DNA of 36,724 nucleotides from the NCBI GenBank assembly GCA_022823765.1, contig JAJEHK010000094.1:1-36724 (forward strand). The letters are read 5' to 3'. Shown here piece by piece: positions 7,485-16,056 of this stretch; within the stretch, counting starts at the first letter, position 1, and each line of letters opens with the position of its first letter. This DNA comes from Alphaproteobacteria bacterium. GTDB taxonomy: Bacteria > Pseudomonadota > Alphaproteobacteria > SP197. The notes under the pieces were generated by a model, which worked only from the letters and a program-made list of their open reading frames with translations, was not told the origin of the DNA and searched no databases. Both the position numbers and the translations under genes were made by a program.

Positions 7485-8894
7485 ATGTGGTGTCCCCAGG
7501 TGCCGGCCGCCGCAGGGAACGTGCCGCCGCCCAGCCCCGACAAGATTCCGGATCACGAGATCAGTGAGTTGCATCGCCGATGTGGGGTGTTCACACGCCC
7601 GGAGATCGTTCGGACGATCCTCGACGGCGTAGGATGGGTTGAGACGGCCGATCTTCTGGAGGCCAGTCTCCTTGAGCCAGGCGCCGGCGACGGGGAGTTC
7701 GTGACCGAGGCGGCGGCCAGACTGGTGTCTGCATGCCGTCGTCGCGCCCATCCGATATCTGCGGCAACCCTCGTCGGCAGGATCAAGGCATTCGAACTTC
7801 ACGCCGCGACCGCGGCAGCCGCACGCGACAGAGTCAAGACGCTACTTCGCCAACTTGACGTGGACCATCGCACTGCCGCGGCTTGTGCCAGAAAGTGGAT
7901 CATCACGGGAGATTTTCTTCTCACCGCTCCTAGGATTGGCGAGTACACGCATGTCGTAGGAAACCCGCCATACATCCGCTGGTCGAAGCTCCCTGAGACA
8001 ATGAGGGCCGTGTACGCGGACCGCCTTCCCAGGGACATGACGGGCGGCGACCTCTTTGTGCCGTTTCTCGACCGATCTCTCGAACAACTTCGCCCGGGTG
8101 GGCAATGCGGTTTCCTTTGCTCGGATAGATGGCGTTTCATGGGCTTCGCGGAGGCCTTCCGCCGGAAGTGGCTCCCTGCACTGTGCGATCTCAGTGAAAC
8201 TCCGGTTCCGGCCTCAAGCGCTTTCGTGACCGATGTCGGCGCCTACCCTTCGATCCTCATTGCCACGAAAAGTGTCGCCGCGTGTCGCGTCCATGAACGG
8301 CTCCCGCCCGAGCGCGGTGTGACGCTCGGCGACCTGGGTTGCCTGATCAGAGTCGGGCCAGCACTCGGTCATACGCCTGCGTTTGTTCTTGAGCCTGACG
8401 AGGTCGATGTCGAACCCGCCCTCCTTCGTCCCTGGATCGATGGATCGGAGATCAAGGAAGGTGCGATCCATTGGCGTGGACGCCGCGTCATCGCGATGCA
8501 TGATGACGACGGCAGACCCGTAAATCTGTGCCGATACCCGCTGCTCGAAAGTCGTCTCCGCCGCTTTGAGAGACAGTTGCGGCGGCGCGCGGTTGTGCGA
8601 AACGGTGCGCCATGGCACCGGACGATCGACCGCGTCCGGGCGGTCGACTGGACAAGACCGAAACTGCTCGTTCCTGAACTCGCGAAGCAACCCCGACTTG
8701 CCATCGACGAGTCCGGTGCAGTGCCATCGCATGGCGTCTACGCGATCTTCGCACCGGATGACGATATCGTTGCCTTGTACGAGAGACTCCGGGACGGGCG
8801 GCTCGCCCAGGCCCTTGCGGGCCACGCACCGAAGGTGAGCGGTGGCTACTTCCGTTGCTACAAGAGATTCCTTACTTCGGTCCGGTTGCCTTAG
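7485..8894 (+). CDS. N6-adenine-type DNA methyltransferase (Eco57I/TaqI-like fold)
   Basis: A 469-aa class I SAM-dependent DNA methyltransferase. Motif I is LEPGAGDGEF (about 63-72) and motif IV is NPPYIRW (N160-Y163), the NPPY signature of adenine-N6 enzymes. The segment GGDLFVPFLDRSLEQL fits motif V-VI, and GGQCGFLCSDRW fits the following strand. The C-terminal half (about 250-469) lacks nuclease motifs and probably recognises the DNA target, as in TaqI-like enzymes. The ATG at 7485 is preferred because a longer open frame would run into the divergent methyltransferase; no strong Shine-Dalgarno site supports it. Its end overlaps the end of the convergent gene at 8872-9519 by 23 bp. Partner nuclease not identified. 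Confidence 0.85.
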   Translation: MWCPQVPAAAGNVPPPSPDKIPDHEISELHRRCGVFTRPEIVRTILDGVGWVETADLLEASLLEPGAGDGEFVTEAAARLVSACRRRAHPISAATLVGRIKAFELHAATAAAARDRVKTLLRQLDVDHRTAAACARKWIITGDFLLTAPRIGEYTHVVGNPPYIRWSKLPETMRAVYADRLPRDMTGGDLFVPFLDRSLEQLRPGGQCGFLCSDRWRFMGFAEAFRRKWLPALCDLSETPVPASSAFVTDVGAYPSILIATKSVAACRVHERLPPERGVTLGDLGCLIRVGPALGHTPAFVLEPDEVDVEPALLRPWIDGSEIKEGAIHWRGRRVIAMHDDDGRPVNLCRYPLLESRLRRFERQLRRRAVVRNGAPWHRTIDRVRAVDWTRPKLLVPELAKQPRLAIDESGAVPSHGVYAIFAPDDDIVALYERLRDGRLAQALAGHAPKVSGGYFRCYKRFLTSVRLP

Positions 8895-9519
8895 GATCGC
8901 CGACGGTACCAAGCAGGCTGTGTAGCGCATTGACGAACGGCGTGGCCCGTCTTGACCGACTTGCTCGTTGGAACGCCTCACGTACTACCGCTTCTGTTGC
9001 ACCGGCATGACCATGAACCGAAACCAACATCGACAAAAACAGATCCTGCGGCTTCGACGATGGCAACGGGAACGCTGGATACTTCTCCGGCATGCCACCG
9101 GGAACCCCATCCAGCGGAATCCTCCCTTGGGCGACACGACGACAAGGCTGAATGTGAGGATAGCTGTGAGCTCGTGATGGTCCGTCCGCCGGTTCAAACC
9201 TGAAGGCCAAAAGAAGATTGCCGTGCACCAGAAGCACCAGATCGAACGCTAAGGTCCAGGAGCATATCCCGTCGACCTTTCTGGGAACGAAAAAGCAGCG
9301 TTCTATACCGATATGCCCGCACTGCGGGATCGGTATGATTTTGGAAGGGTTCGTCGTTTGTAGGTCGCTGATCAGGCTACGGACTTCTTCCTCGCTCTCA
9401 ACGATGCTGCTTTGCAGGTTCCGCAACGCCTTGGATCTTCGTAAGCCGTCTAACCTTTCATTCCAGTCCGCAAATCCGAACAGGGCGTATTGCGTTACAA
9501 ACTCAATCAGATCATCCAT
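8872..9519 (-). CDS. Unknown protein, third gene of the GHKL-receiver cassette
   Basis: About 215 aa from the ATG at 9519, which follows GGAAG at 8 nt and lies 28 bp after the receiver-gene stop. A longer open frame runs upstream through the receiver gene, so starts at 9585 or 9603 are possible. The region SRAHSYPHIQ, then PEKYPAFPLP, then QDLFLSMLVSVHGHAG has the look of a conserved core with histidines and prolines, but I cannot name the family. Paired cysteines and histidines occur (PQCGHIGIERC and PHIQPC). It probably forms one transcription unit with the two signalling-like genes upstream, and could be the effector or target of that cassette. Its end overlaps the convergent adenine methyltransferase. 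Confidence 0.6.
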   Translation of the reverse strand: MDDLIEFVTQYALFGFADWNERLDGLRRSKALRNLQSSIVESEEEVRSLISDLQTTNPSKIIPIPQCGHIGIERCFFVPRKVDGICSWTLAFDLVLLVHGNLLLAFRFEPADGPSRAHSYPHIQPCRRVAQGRIPLDGVPGGMPEKYPAFPLPSSKPQDLFLSMLVSVHGHAGATEAVVREAFQRASRSRRATPFVNALHSLLGTVGDPKATGPK

Positions 9520-9547
9520 CGCAAGGCTTCCAGACGGCTCTCGGCCG

Positions 9548-10837
9548 TCACATTGCGAGTCGCGTTCTAGGGACGTAGTGCCACCCATCAAGATTCGCCA
9601 CATATCGGCGATTCCAAGCACCCTCCAACTGGGTAACAAACTCTGCAGCATGCGACCCATCCGGCTGTTCGAAAGGCCGAAATTCAGAAACGTCCTCGCA
9701 AAACACGACATCCGGCCACTCCTCGCCGCTTGTCTCTAGAAGACAGGCGTTGAGGTTTTCATTGTCCCTCAACGCGTCCCACCATAAGCACGGTCGTGAT
9801 ACCCACTGCGTCCCGCTGTAAAGGGCCGATTTCAAGTGCTCGTCGTAGAGTGTCTGGTCAAGCCCGAAAGGTGCACCGTCGTAGGTCACGTTCGCCGTAG
9901 CATTCCATGCCTCCACGTCGTTGGCTCTGTCGCCAAGCAGGAACGGCATGCGCATAACGAGATGCGGCACGTCGACCAGTACGTTCTGCGGACCCAGAAC
10001 ATCGCGGCGAAACCAGAAATCGATATCCGCTGCGATGGCTCGTGCAATCATGTGTCTGATACCAAGCGCTCCGTCATCAAGTTTGCGTTCCAGTGCTTCC
10101 CTTTCGGACTTGACGGCCAGAGAGCGGTTCGACGCGCGAAACACGTCCAGAAATGTGACACCCACAAACTCATCCTCACCTTCGCCGTTCGTGGAGCCGA
10201 CGGCCGCCTGTGAGAGAATGGATCGGGCCTGTCGTGTGAGAGCATCAACGGAATCACTGTCGAACTTCAGTGTCCTCAGCAAAGGTTCATTGAGGTTCTC
10301 GCACACATTCTGGATTTGGTGTCGCCGGGTACGGGCTGCGTCAGTCAGTGAGGGCCAGTACCAAGGGAGGAAGTCTCCCGTTACGGTCTCCTTGTTTCGT
10401 GCCCACAGTGCGGGTTCAGCCAAGTGACTCTCGTTCACTGCCAGATCGGCCTTGGAGGGATAGTCGCCAATGAGATATCGAAGGTCGAAGTCAACATCCG
10501 GGTTCTTGTTGACAGAAACGATGTAAGGCGCTGACGAGAACGACCGGATGTAACCGATGATCGCTTCTGCAGTGAGGCGAACCCCGTCGATAGCGAGATG
10601 CGCGAGGTTGTTGTCGACAACGATGATGTCGGCATCATCAAAATCTGACGCCGGGCACTCAACGGTTGCCTCAGACTCCAAGACCTCGTTGGCCTCCGCA
10701 ATCAGTTGCGTAATGCACTCTTTCAATTGACCGCCACACAACCGATGCAATTCAACATGCTGCGGAACGCCGCGCGAGGCGGTATCTGCCAGGGTTGCGT
10801 CGTCATCTGGAAGATCGTCACATACGAGAATTCTCAT
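9548..10837 (-). CDS. Receiver-domain protein with large C-terminal domain of unknown function
   Basis: 429 aa. Residues 1-135 look like a CheY-type receiver: MRILVCDD (acidic D7/D8), IIVVDNNLA with a phospho-acceptor candidate D75, and PYIVSVNKN with the conserved Lys (K111). The long insertion between strands 1 and 3 is atypical. Residues 150-429 match no output domain I know; they contain a helical stretch, then NVLVDVPHLVMRMPFLLGDR and a tryptophan-rich C-terminus. No helix-turn-helix is evident, so DNA binding is not suggested. The start overlaps the GHKL gene end by 20 bp and GAGG precedes ATG 10837; an ATG four codons upstream is an alternative. Coupling to a histidine-kinase-like protein suggests phosphotransfer from it. 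Confidence 0.75.
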   Translation of the reverse strand: MRILVCDDLPDDDATLADTASRGVPQHVELHRLCGGQLKECITQLIAEANEVLESEATVECPASDFDDADIIVVDNNLAHLAIDGVRLTAEAIIGYIRSFSSAPYIVSVNKNPDVDFDLRYLIGDYPSKADLAVNESHLAEPALWARNKETVTGDFLPWYWPSLTDAARTRRHQIQNVCENLNEPLLRTLKFDSDSVDALTRQARSILSQAAVGSTNGEGEDEFVGVTFLDVFRASNRSLAVKSEREALERKLDDGALGIRHMIARAIAADIDFWFRRDVLGPQNVLVDVPHLVMRMPFLLGDRANDVEAWNATANVTYDGAPFGLDQTLYDEHLKSALYSGTQWVSRPCLWWDALRDNENLNACLLETSGEEWPDVVFCEDVSEFRPFEQPDGSHAAEFVTQLEGAWNRRYVANLDGWHYVPRTRLAM

Positions 10838-13085
10838 CGCCTGCCTCATTCCACGACATCTCGAACGTTGTAGTATAGCCTTTGAGAGGCTTGATAAAGC
10901 GAACCCGCGCCGCCCGCCTTCGCGCGATCATACGCACGATCGTCAACCCAAGGCCCTGCCCGCCCATGGCGATAGAGCGATTGTCATCGGAGATCGTCAT
11001 ACGGCGTTCGAAGGGTTCGAAGAGTTGCGGTGTTTCCTTCAGGGGCAAGCCCAAGCCTTGGCCAGTGTCACTCACGCGAAGCCAGGCCCGGCCGTGACGT
11101 GGCCGGTCCCCGTCGAACGAGACAGCGGACCTCCGGCTGTCAAGCATTGCGTTCCATGCGTTGGCAAGAACGTTCTGCAACAGTGCGTTCCACTCAGCAA
11201 ACGAGCCTGTCGGGAGATATAGATCAGGAGACACGCCTCGCACATCAATGTCGACGCGCGGTAGCAACGGTCGCATCGCACGCACGACCTGTTCGACCAG
11301 AGGGCGCGCCCTGAGCCTGTCTAACGCCACCCTGTCCTCACCCGATAGAAGCGGAGCGAACAATTCCTGCAGTGAGTCGAACCGGCCCCGCATCACCTCG
11401 AAATCCAATGCTACTGCCTCAAGATCGGTCAAGTCGGGCGCTTCCCCGAGCCGACGAAGTTTCGTGCCCATACGAGAGAGCATTTGGCTCTGACGAGCAA
11501 GTTCATGGCTGAAGGCAAGGGCTGTCATACCTGCCGCTGCCAAGGGAGCAAGCAGTGCAGCCCGCATGTCCTGAGACTTCTCTTCGGCGGACGCCGCCCG
11601 ACGTGCGGCGACTATCTCACGTCGTGCCTCTGAATATGCGCGACGGGGCATGCTGGCCTTCGCTCGGTCAAGAGCCTGCACTGCTCTGTCGTACTTGCGA
11701 GTTGGAGGTTCCTTGGACTCGGTCGACTCCGCAGCCCTCAGTGATAGAGCTCGAAATCTGCTGGCGTAAAGATCCAGTGAGAACCGCACGAGGTCGCGCA
11801 ACTGAAAGAATGCGCGATTGGTTTGGAGGCGATCACGTCCAGACTGGATTTGGAGCCACTCTGCAGGTGAGTCATCCGTCTCCTGCGCCGCCGCACGCTC
11901 ACCATTGGTATCGACCTCCACGGTACCCAGCAACCTACCTGCGGCCGGAAGGTCCTCCATGTAAGGTCCTCGGATGTTCAACCGATCAGGAAGCAGCGAC
12001 GACACGCTCAACCGGCGTCCGTGATCTCGGGCGACGTTCAACCAGTCCTGCCCTGTCTCATCGCTGCCGACACCATAGTAAGGCAGACGGAAACCGGCAT
12101 CGTAGACCGAGACGTTGCCAAACTTCCGAAGGTACTCGCGCATGTCATTAACGGAGAGGCCACCCTCCTGTCGCCCAGTCGCTCGGAAAATCAGAATCTC
12201 AAACGTGGTTCCGTTGACGAGTGGCCGCTCTCGTGCGGTTTCCCGATTTAGCGGCATCTCAACCTGCTCCACAAAAACGGATGACTCATCAATCCCGTCC
12301 GGATAACCGGCTTTGAACTCAACAGTCACGATAGCCTTGTCCCCGCGCATCCCATTCTCAAGATGGCCAGTAACGCGCGCTCGCCAGTTTGCTCGCAGTA
12401 TCCGGAGCATTTTGTCGAACGGGACCCGTGCGTTCTCAATACTCGGCGCCTCGATCTCCACAATGAAATCGTCCGCACCGCGTGCAGCTCCAGTGCCTGT
12501 AACCGGCGCAAACGGCGAACGGAGAAGCCAAATCTCCTCCCCTAGACTCCGTATGGCATCGGCATCCCAGGCGGTCTTCAGATCTCGCAACTCAATTCTC
12601 GTGCCCGTTGGCCGATGATCTGGAAACTCTATCCGCTCCGACCTCATTTCCCACTCAACTTCGACGATGCTGAGGTCCTCGCCACGATCAACTTGCCGCC
12701 AATCCACTACCACGAACAGGAGTTCATCAGGATGTGCTGTTGCAACGGATTCGATCGTCATTTCGCGAGCAAGAAACTGTGCGGACAGCCGTCCGATACC
12801 CTTGGATCCCGTCAACGTGCGTTTCAGTGTCCTCGACGTTATCTGATCGACCTTGTGAGTGGTGCCGATACGCATCCAATGATCGAGGAACTCGTCCTTT
12901 GACATTCCGTGACCGTTGTCGGCGATCACAATCCGGTCGTGCTCAATCTTGATCTCGCAGACGTTAGCATCTGCGTCGTAGCCGTTCTTGATGAGCTCGG
13001 CCAAAGCAATGTGCGCCTTACCGATCAGGCGATCACCGAGTTCCTGGAGGAGCGCCGCGTCGACAGCAAATTTCTGACGGTTCAC
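10818..13085 (-). CDS. Dual GHKL ATPase: HSP90/MORC-like N-terminus fused to histidine-kinase-like C-terminus
   Basis: 755 aa with two separate GHKL nucleotide-binding modules. Module 1 (1-200) has an N-box LAELIKNGYDADA (E30, N34), G1 DNGHGM (56-61) and G2 GSKGIGRLS (93-101), as in HSP90, MutL and MORC proteins. A middle region (200-430) with SVYDAGFRLPYYG resembles the transducer part of such ATPases. Residues 460-510 are predicted coiled coil. Then ALAFSHELARQ (H527) resembles a phospho-accepting DHp helix, followed by a HATPase_c domain: N-box NVLANAWNAM, G1 DTGQGLGL (673-680), G2 GGQGLGLTI. There are no membrane segments, so it is cytoplasmic. The next gene encodes a receiver, implying a two-component relay with an unusual ATPase sensor. 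Confidence 0.85.
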   Translation of the reverse strand: MNRQKFAVDAALLQELGDRLIGKAHIALAELIKNGYDADANVCEIKIEHDRIVIADNGHGMSKDEFLDHWMRIGTTHKVDQITSRTLKRTLTGSKGIGRLSAQFLAREMTIESVATAHPDELLFVVVDWRQVDRGEDLSIVEVEWEMRSERIEFPDHRPTGTRIELRDLKTAWDADAIRSLGEEIWLLRSPFAPVTGTGAARGADDFIVEIEAPSIENARVPFDKMLRILRANWRARVTGHLENGMRGDKAIVTVEFKAGYPDGIDESSVFVEQVEMPLNRETARERPLVNGTTFEILIFRATGRQEGGLSVNDMREYLRKFGNVSVYDAGFRLPYYGVGSDETGQDWLNVARDHGRRLSVSSLLPDRLNIRGPYMEDLPAAGRLLGTVEVDTNGERAAAQETDDSPAEWLQIQSGRDRLQTNRAFFQLRDLVRFSLDLYASRFRALSLRAAESTESKEPPTRKYDRAVQALDRAKASMPRRAYSEARREIVAARRAASAEEKSQDMRAALLAPLAAAGMTALAFSHELARQSQMLSRMGTKLRRLGEAPDLTDLEAVALDFEVMRGRFDSLQELFAPLLSGEDRVALDRLRARPLVEQVVRAMRPLLPRVDIDVRGVSPDLYLPTGSFAEWNALLQNVLANAWNAMLDSRRSAVSFDGDRPRHGRAWLRVSDTGQGLGLPLKETPQLFEPFERRMTISDDNRSIAMGGQGLGLTIVRMIARRRAARVRFIKPLKGYTTTFEMSWNEAGDENSRM

Positions 13086-13696
13086 GTACCAACTCCGATC
13101 AGCGATCGAATGCGCCGTTGCGGTCGGACGAGTTCGGTAAAGTTCTCTGATGTCAACATGCTTCCTCGTTCACACGCAGGTACTCGTCAACAAACTCGTT
13201 CGTGTAATGGTAAATTGTCAAGTCATCCTTCGCGGAAGAACGGCACTCCGACTGTATGGACCAACACAGTACTCTCATGCATCGATCACCAAATTTTTCG
13301 TTCAAATGCCACTGCGTCTCACAATAGCCCTACATTAGTGCACACGCGAGTGCAAACTAGTTTGTGCTAGGGTCCGTCTTGCTGGTCCGTGAGCAGCACT
13401 TGAGCCATCGCAACTACCAGACCAAATTGGTCCCGCGCGCCAATGGATCGGCGGACTTTCCCGTATGTAGAAGAACCCGACGCGGGGCTGGGATTGCAGG
13501 GGTGTATTGCGCGCGCGCATGCGCCACACCGGATTGGCGCCAAGACGTTAGACAAGCTTGGGCCGTAAGTACGAAAGCTACTTGTTGAAGCTATAGCTGA
13601 CTACTGGCCGGATCGGGAACTGGTGGTGATCCTGTTGTTGTGAAAAACTGGCACGACGTTGACAATTCAGATTGAATTCGGCCTGTCCTGCGTCCC
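13086..13696. other. Gene-free upstream region of the GHKL cassette
   Basis: About 610 bp between the start of the GHKL gene and the end of the DUF262 gene, both on the minus strand. Short open frames exist on both strands but none has a good start signal or recognisable content. It is less GC-rich than the genes around it and probably carries the promoter of the GHKL-receiver cassette, although I find no convincing -35/-10 pair. A compound palindrome lies at 13339-13364. Confidence 0.45.
13339..13364. promoter_or_regulatory. Overlapping palindromes, candidate operator
   Basis: TGCAC (13339-13343) pairs with GTGCA (13350-13354). Directly overlapping is a perfect 12-bp palindrome CAAACTAGTTTG (13353-13364). 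It lies in the otherwise empty region 255 bp upstream of the GHKL gene. The assignment as a protein-binding site is inferred from symmetry only. Confidence 0.35.
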
Positions 13697-15607
13697 TTAG
13701 GCGGCCAACGTCAAGGCGCGTTCTTCCATGTCGCCTTCGTCTTCCATAACATCATCGCCTTCGTCCTGCACGTCACCGCGGTAGATGGTGATTCCCGTGG
13801 CATTTTCGATTAACTTCAGCAAACGTTCCTGTCGATCATTCACAAACTTCTCGAAATCGTTGGTCTGCAAGAGCGTATAATCGATCAGGTGCGTCGCGAG
13901 ATAGTGTTCAAGTGTGTCGGAAGACATCGGATCGTGCTCTCCCGAACCCGTTTGCAGTTTGGCAAGGTACTCGGAGGGTGCGATGCCTCCAAGTCGCCGG
14001 TTGGTCCGATAGGAAAGGGGTGTCTTGTTGATGATCGAATCGTAGACCTTCCAGTCCTTGTCGTTCTTGTTACACCAGTCGCGTGGAAAGATGTGATGGA
14101 TATCGACGTTTTCGCCAAAGAAGACAGTGTGACTGAACTGTTGGCCCGACGAGAAGTCCTTAGCGCCTTCCCGCATTAACAACGCGTTGACTCCCTTGTA
14201 AGCGGCGGACAGGCGCATCCGCATACTGAAGAGTCGGTCGGCACGGAACGTTGCGTCAGTGACCGTTGATGGTTCGGGACCGCCGGCGATCCATTCAGGA
14301 ATTTCCATGAAATCCTTGGCAATCCGGTTCTCAACTGTGGAGCCGTACAACTCGCCGAACACCCCAGTCCAATACCAACGGAGAAGCTTGTCGCGCACCG
14401 ACGCGTCATGCCATCGGTCGCCGACCTCGGCCAAAACGGCTGCAAGCGGAACAACCTGGGACTGATAGGGAAGATCGAACGCTCGATAGATGTGCTGCAT
14501 GTTAAGAAACTTCGCGGCTTCCATGAAACCTCGTTCGACCCGTTCTTCGTAAAAACGGTAAGCTCTGAGCGGCAACGCCAGGAGAGCGCGGCGGTTCCCT
14601 GACACTGCCGGTAGTTCCTTGCCGGTCTTGCCTGCGGCTTCGGCCTTGCGGCGCATGTCGCGGGTGTGGAACAACGAAACGGCCTGGAGAAAATCCGTGT
14701 TGCCGACGTTGGACAGAATGCCGTGCGCTTGGCCCGGTGCACTGAAGGCAGTCTGCAATCTGCCGTGTCGGCCCACCGCTTCGTCGGAACCGTACCAGTC
14801 CTTGCGGAGTTCGTGGCCTTCGGCGGCATACATTGCAGTGACCAATTCGAAAGCATCGAGCGGTTTGCCACCGGTGTTAACCTTTTCGAACACAACGCAC
14901 ACGGCTTCTTTGCTGGTTTGCTTGTCAAGCGCGATAACCGGGACTTGATACTTCGTGAATTGGTTGATGATCTGCTCGTTGAAGGGCTTGATAATATCCC
15001 ATTTTTCGTTGAAATCGCCGGTCTTCACCGCGTGATCGATGAACTCCTTTTGCCAATCGTTCCAGTCGAATACTCGGGAGACAGGGTACATCAGGTTTTC
15101 GAACTCGGCCTCACGAGTGGAAAGATCGAGTTCCACGGTGCGACTGAAGGGTCCTCGAACGATACGGTCGTCGGGAATGCCGACGATAGCATCCTCCCGG
15201 TTGGCTGTGTCATCGAGTGCCGTCAGGATATCGATGTAGAACCAGCGCCTTACCTTCTTGCGCTTCGGCGTTACCGTTTCCACAACCTTATTGCGGATCG
15301 TGACCTGATAGAGGGACGTGATGCGCTGCTGGCCGTCTAGCAGAAGAGATTGCGGCATTGCTTTTCTCGCAACAAGTGGGGCGCCCTCGACCGTCCGCGG
15401 CTTGAACTCGACAGCTCCACCGTGCTCTAAGGTCATCAGGGCGCCGATAGGAAAGCCGCGCGACACTGAGGCTATCAGACTCTTGATTCTATCTTCATCC
15501 CAAACCCAGCTTCTCTGGAAGTCTGGCAACTGCAGGTGGCCGGCATGGCAATCACGCAGGAGTTTGCCGAGCGCGTACGGATTGGTCTTGAAGGTGGCTT
15601 CAGACAT
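13697..15607 (-). CDS. DUF262/DUF1524 nuclease, GmrSD/SspE-like restriction protein
   Basis: 636 aa. The N-terminal DUF262 domain shows LQLPDFQRSWVWDEDRI (26-41) and the signature LLLDGQQRITSLYQ (DGQQR at 91-95), the nucleotide-dependent part of GmrS-like proteins. The C-terminal DUF1524 domain has VDIHHIFPRDW (H504, H505), an HNH-type nuclease motif. Related proteins include the type IV enzyme GmrSD, BrxU and SspE, which act on modified or phage DNA; the substrate here is unknown. The ATG at 15607 is preceded by AAGGGAAG and begins right before the domain; an open extension of 35 codons upstream is less likely. No ssp/dnd or BREX genes are visible, so a stand-alone defence role is most likely. 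Confidence 0.88.
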   Translation of the reverse strand: MSEATFKTNPYALGKLLRDCHAGHLQLPDFQRSWVWDEDRIKSLIASVSRGFPIGALMTLEHGGAVEFKPRTVEGAPLVARKAMPQSLLLDGQQRITSLYQVTIRNKVVETVTPKRKKVRRWFYIDILTALDDTANREDAIVGIPDDRIVRGPFSRTVELDLSTREAEFENLMYPVSRVFDWNDWQKEFIDHAVKTGDFNEKWDIIKPFNEQIINQFTKYQVPVIALDKQTSKEAVCVVFEKVNTGGKPLDAFELVTAMYAAEGHELRKDWYGSDEAVGRHGRLQTAFSAPGQAHGILSNVGNTDFLQAVSLFHTRDMRRKAEAAGKTGKELPAVSGNRRALLALPLRAYRFYEERVERGFMEAAKFLNMQHIYRAFDLPYQSQVVPLAAVLAEVGDRWHDASVRDKLLRWYWTGVFGELYGSTVENRIAKDFMEIPEWIAGGPEPSTVTDATFRADRLFSMRMRLSAAYKGVNALLMREGAKDFSSGQQFSHTVFFGENVDIHHIFPRDWCNKNDKDWKVYDSIINKTPLSYRTNRRLGGIAPSEYLAKLQTGSGEHDPMSSDTLEHYLATHLIDYTLLQTNDFEKFVNDRQERLLKLIENATGITIYRGDVQDEGDDVMEDEGDMEERALTLAA

Positions 15608-16056
15608 AATGGTAGACTTCCCTTTCGAGGATTGCACCGAATAGGATGGCAAGAGAACATCGATAGTCGCGAGCTTCGAAGACTGCAGCATGGACCAACC
15701 GACCGGATCCAAGCGCGATTCTTGGAAGTTGTGAGTGGCCTGTCAACAGCATCGAATTCACTCGCCGAGCGATTGGAATTCCAGGCAACGATTCTGACGT
15801 TTGATTCGCCGCACATTGAAGCGAGTTGTGCAGCCTGCGCTGTTTCACTAGCGAACGAGTAGCGGGGCATTGTTGCGCTCCCGTCTTCAGTGGTGAAAGA
15901 CGTGTACCAGACGCGCGACGCACCGATCTGAACATGGCTGCATTGCATGGTTGGCAGCCGGCGGGCGCCATGCTCCAATGGCGGCATGATCGACAGTTGC
16001 GGGATCATGCCATTCCGGTGCCGGGTGACGCGTGTTCCCCTGCCCGACGGCTTCTG
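15608..16056. other. Divergent intergenic region between DUF262 gene and relaxase
   Basis: About 450 bp with no supported gene, although the relaxase frame stays open back to 15826. Divergent promoters are expected here. Relaxase genes often lie next to their oriT; the only strong symmetry seen is the inverted repeat at 15983-16011. Confidence 0.45.
15983..16011. promoter_or_regulatory. Perfect 9-bp inverted repeat upstream of relaxase, candidate oriT hairpin or operator
   Basis: GGCATGATC (15983-15991) and GATCATGCC (16003-16011) are perfect inverted copies with an 11-nt loop, ending 45 bp before the relaxase ATG. MobF relaxases bind a hairpin next to the nick site, so this is an oriT candidate; a transcriptional operator is equally compatible. 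Confidence 0.4.

Noticed and set aside
9520-9711. N-terminal extension of the unknown gene at 8872
   Set aside because: It would overlap the well-formed C-terminus of the receiver gene by more than 160 nt. A later ATG with GGAAG fits the spacing better, although this is not certain.
15826-16056. 77-residue extension of the relaxase
   Set aside because: The TrwC domain begins right at the 16057 ATG, and the upstream DNA contains a perfect inverted repeat expected of non-coding DNA.
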